Source: an uncultured Holophagaceae bacterium (lineage in GTDB: Bacteria > Acidobacteriota > Holophagae > Holophagales > Holophagaceae). Taken from it: a DNA stretch of 41,656 nucleotides. Position numbers and translations under genes: made by a program. The DNA lies in assembly GCA_903857495.1 (NCBI GenBank), contig CAIOFF010000043.1:1-41656 (forward strand), read 5' to 3'. The notes beneath the pieces are model-generated. The model did no database searches, was not told the DNA's origin, and saw nothing but the letters and a program-made list of their open reading frames with translations. This document shows, one piece after another, positions 40,821 through 41,656 of the stretch; within the stretch, counting starts at the first letter, position 1; each line of letters opens with the position of its first letter.

Positions 40821-41489
40821 TCAGTAACGGCCGACGTCGATCGGCTGCTCGGTTTCGATGTTTCGCAGGCGCTCGCCCCAGGCCTGGAGCCAGGCTTCCC
40901 GCTGGGCGGGCTCGACCCGCACGGGGCCGTAGTGGATCTGAGGGGCCAGCACCTCGAAGCCCGTGAACTCGAGCATGCCCCGGTGGATGGGGCGGAGGAT
41001 GGCCTGGAGATCCCCGTTGAAGCCCTCGGGCTGGTAGGCCCCCTCGGGACCGCCGGTGGTGAGGGAGAGCAGGGCGCGCTTGCCCCGGAACATCCCGGTC
41101 TCATAGACGCGGCCGCCACCATAGGCGCGGCCCATGGCGAAGACCCGGTCCACCCAGCCCTTGAGGATGGCGGGGACGCTGAACCACCAGAGGGGGAACT
41201 GCCAGATCATCAGGTCCGCGGCCTCCACCTTGGCGATCTCCGCCTCCAGCTCCGGCGCGAAGCCGTGGGTCTCCGTGGCGTACAGCTCCTCGGTTTGCAG
41301 CTTCAGGTAGGCCGGGTCCTTGGCCGTGGTGAAGTTGGACCGGTCCGAGAGGGGGCTGAACCCCAGGCGGTGCAGGTCACTGGTGACGACGGTGTGGCCC
41401 GCCGCCTGCAGCGTGGCGATGGCCGTCTCGAACAGCGCGCCGTTGAAGCTCTGGAGTTCCGGGTGGGCTAGGACGATCAGCACGTTCAT
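40821..41489 (-). CDS. NAD(P)H-dependent quinone oxidoreductase-like flavoprotein
   Basis: The 222-residue flavodoxin-fold protein resembles NQO1/MdaB/KefF: MNVLIVLAHPELQSFNGAL at the FMN/FAD-binding start, ADLMIWQFPLWWFSVPAILKGWVDRVF as the conserved core, and YGGGRVYETGMFRGKRALLSLTTGGPEGAY. It would reduce quinones in the cytosol. GGAG precedes the ATG at 41489; the frame continues upstream into the dispersed repeat to 41603, which I reject as coding. Confidence 0.9.
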   Translation of the reverse strand: MNVLIVLAHPELQSFNGALFETAIATLQAAGHTVVTSDLHRLGFSPLSDRSNFTTAKDPAYLKLQTEELYATETHGFAPELEAEIAKVEAADLMIWQFPLWWFSVPAILKGWVDRVFAMGRAYGGGRVYETGMFRGKRALLSLTTGGPEGAYQPEGFNGDLQAILRPIHRGMLEFTGFEVLAPQIHYGPVRVEPAQREAWLQAWGERLRNIETEQPIDVGRY

Positions 41490-41520
41490 GGCGGCTCCCG
41501 ATCTGAGGGTTTCAGCATAG

Positions 41521-41656
41521 TTGGCTTGCAAGGATCTCCACAAAGGACACGAAGCACAGACCCAAAGGACCACGAAGGCGCAGTCATCGCGCCGACAGGG
41601 CATCCGGGCCGGGGGCCCCCGGTCGCGTGCGACCGGCCAAGGGGGCGGCGGCTGGA
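41521..41656 (+). repeat. Dispersed palindromic repeat A, right copy (cut by window edge)
   Basis: The same element as 1-187, in the opposite orientation and running off the window in the first arm of the 19-bp inverted repeat. Positions 41597-41656 are an exact reverse complement of 52-111. The CACAAAGGACACGAAG-type segment corresponds to the CTTCGTG part of the left copy. Confidence 0.85.

Noticed and set aside
41490-41603. N-terminal extension of the quinone oxidoreductase and similar frame at 105-190
   Set aside because: Both translate the dispersed repeat; the family start MNVLIVLAHP with GGAG lies downstream.

Overview
The window is GC-rich chromosomal DNA with GGAG-type ribosome binding sites. 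It carries three c-type-haem chemoreceptors, a two-domain formiminotransferase-cyclodeaminase, proline dehydrogenase, AspT/YidE-type transport and many small secreted proteins. This fits an Acidobacteriota bacterium of the Holophaga/Geothrix type; that is an inference from gene content, not from a marker gene. Both window ends lie inside copies of the same dispersed palindromic repeat, as expected if the window is an assembly contig broken at repeats.

Layout. 0.25-3.7 kb: an aldehyde-dehydrogenase-like protein that has lost its catalytic residues, divergent from a site-2-protease-like gene and trpS. 3.76-11.87 kb: a tRNA-Lys(CTT) gene into whose 3' end an ~8.0-kb integrative element has inserted, bounded by 52-bp direct repeats. 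The element carries a tyrosine integrase, a ribbon-helix-helix protein, an AlpA/excisionase-like protein, an AEP-type primase, a P-loop ATPase/helicase and several unknown genes, all on the minus strand. It has no capsid, tail or conjugation genes, so it looks like a phage-satellite or small mobilizable island. About ten copies of a 9-bp repeat sit inside the 3' end of the ATPase gene and look like an iteron replication origin. A dyad covers the ribosome binding site of the AlpA-like gene. 11.9-22 kb: DnaQ-type exonuclease, topoisomerase III (probable CTG start), small proteins, proline dehydrogenase, a Cys-rich secreted peptide, an MscS-type channel overlapping an ABC-F ATPase, and an RluA-like protein lacking its catalytic Asp. 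22-27.1 kb: three tandem chemoreceptors, each with a periplasmic CxxCH haem site at identical positions. 27.2-36 kb: ftcD (with a C2H2-like zinc-finger insertion), 5'-nucleotidase, cysteine desulfurase, AspT-like transporter, a nucleotide pyrophosphatase-like enzyme and rlmI. 36.3-40.8 kb: a run of small genes (VOC, DUF1330-like, DinB-like, secreted and membrane proteins). 40.8-41.5 kb: an NAD(P)H:quinone oxidoreductase-like flavoprotein.

How parts fit together. In the element, the overlapping genes from the AlpA-like protein through the primase, ATPase and the 120-residue protein form one translationally coupled replication operon. The integrase, AlpA-like protein, dyad and end-proximal repeats would serve integration and excision. 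Host genes are mostly housekeeping singles; the chemoreceptors form the only evident sensory block. Several families of dispersed inverted repeats fill the larger intergenic gaps.
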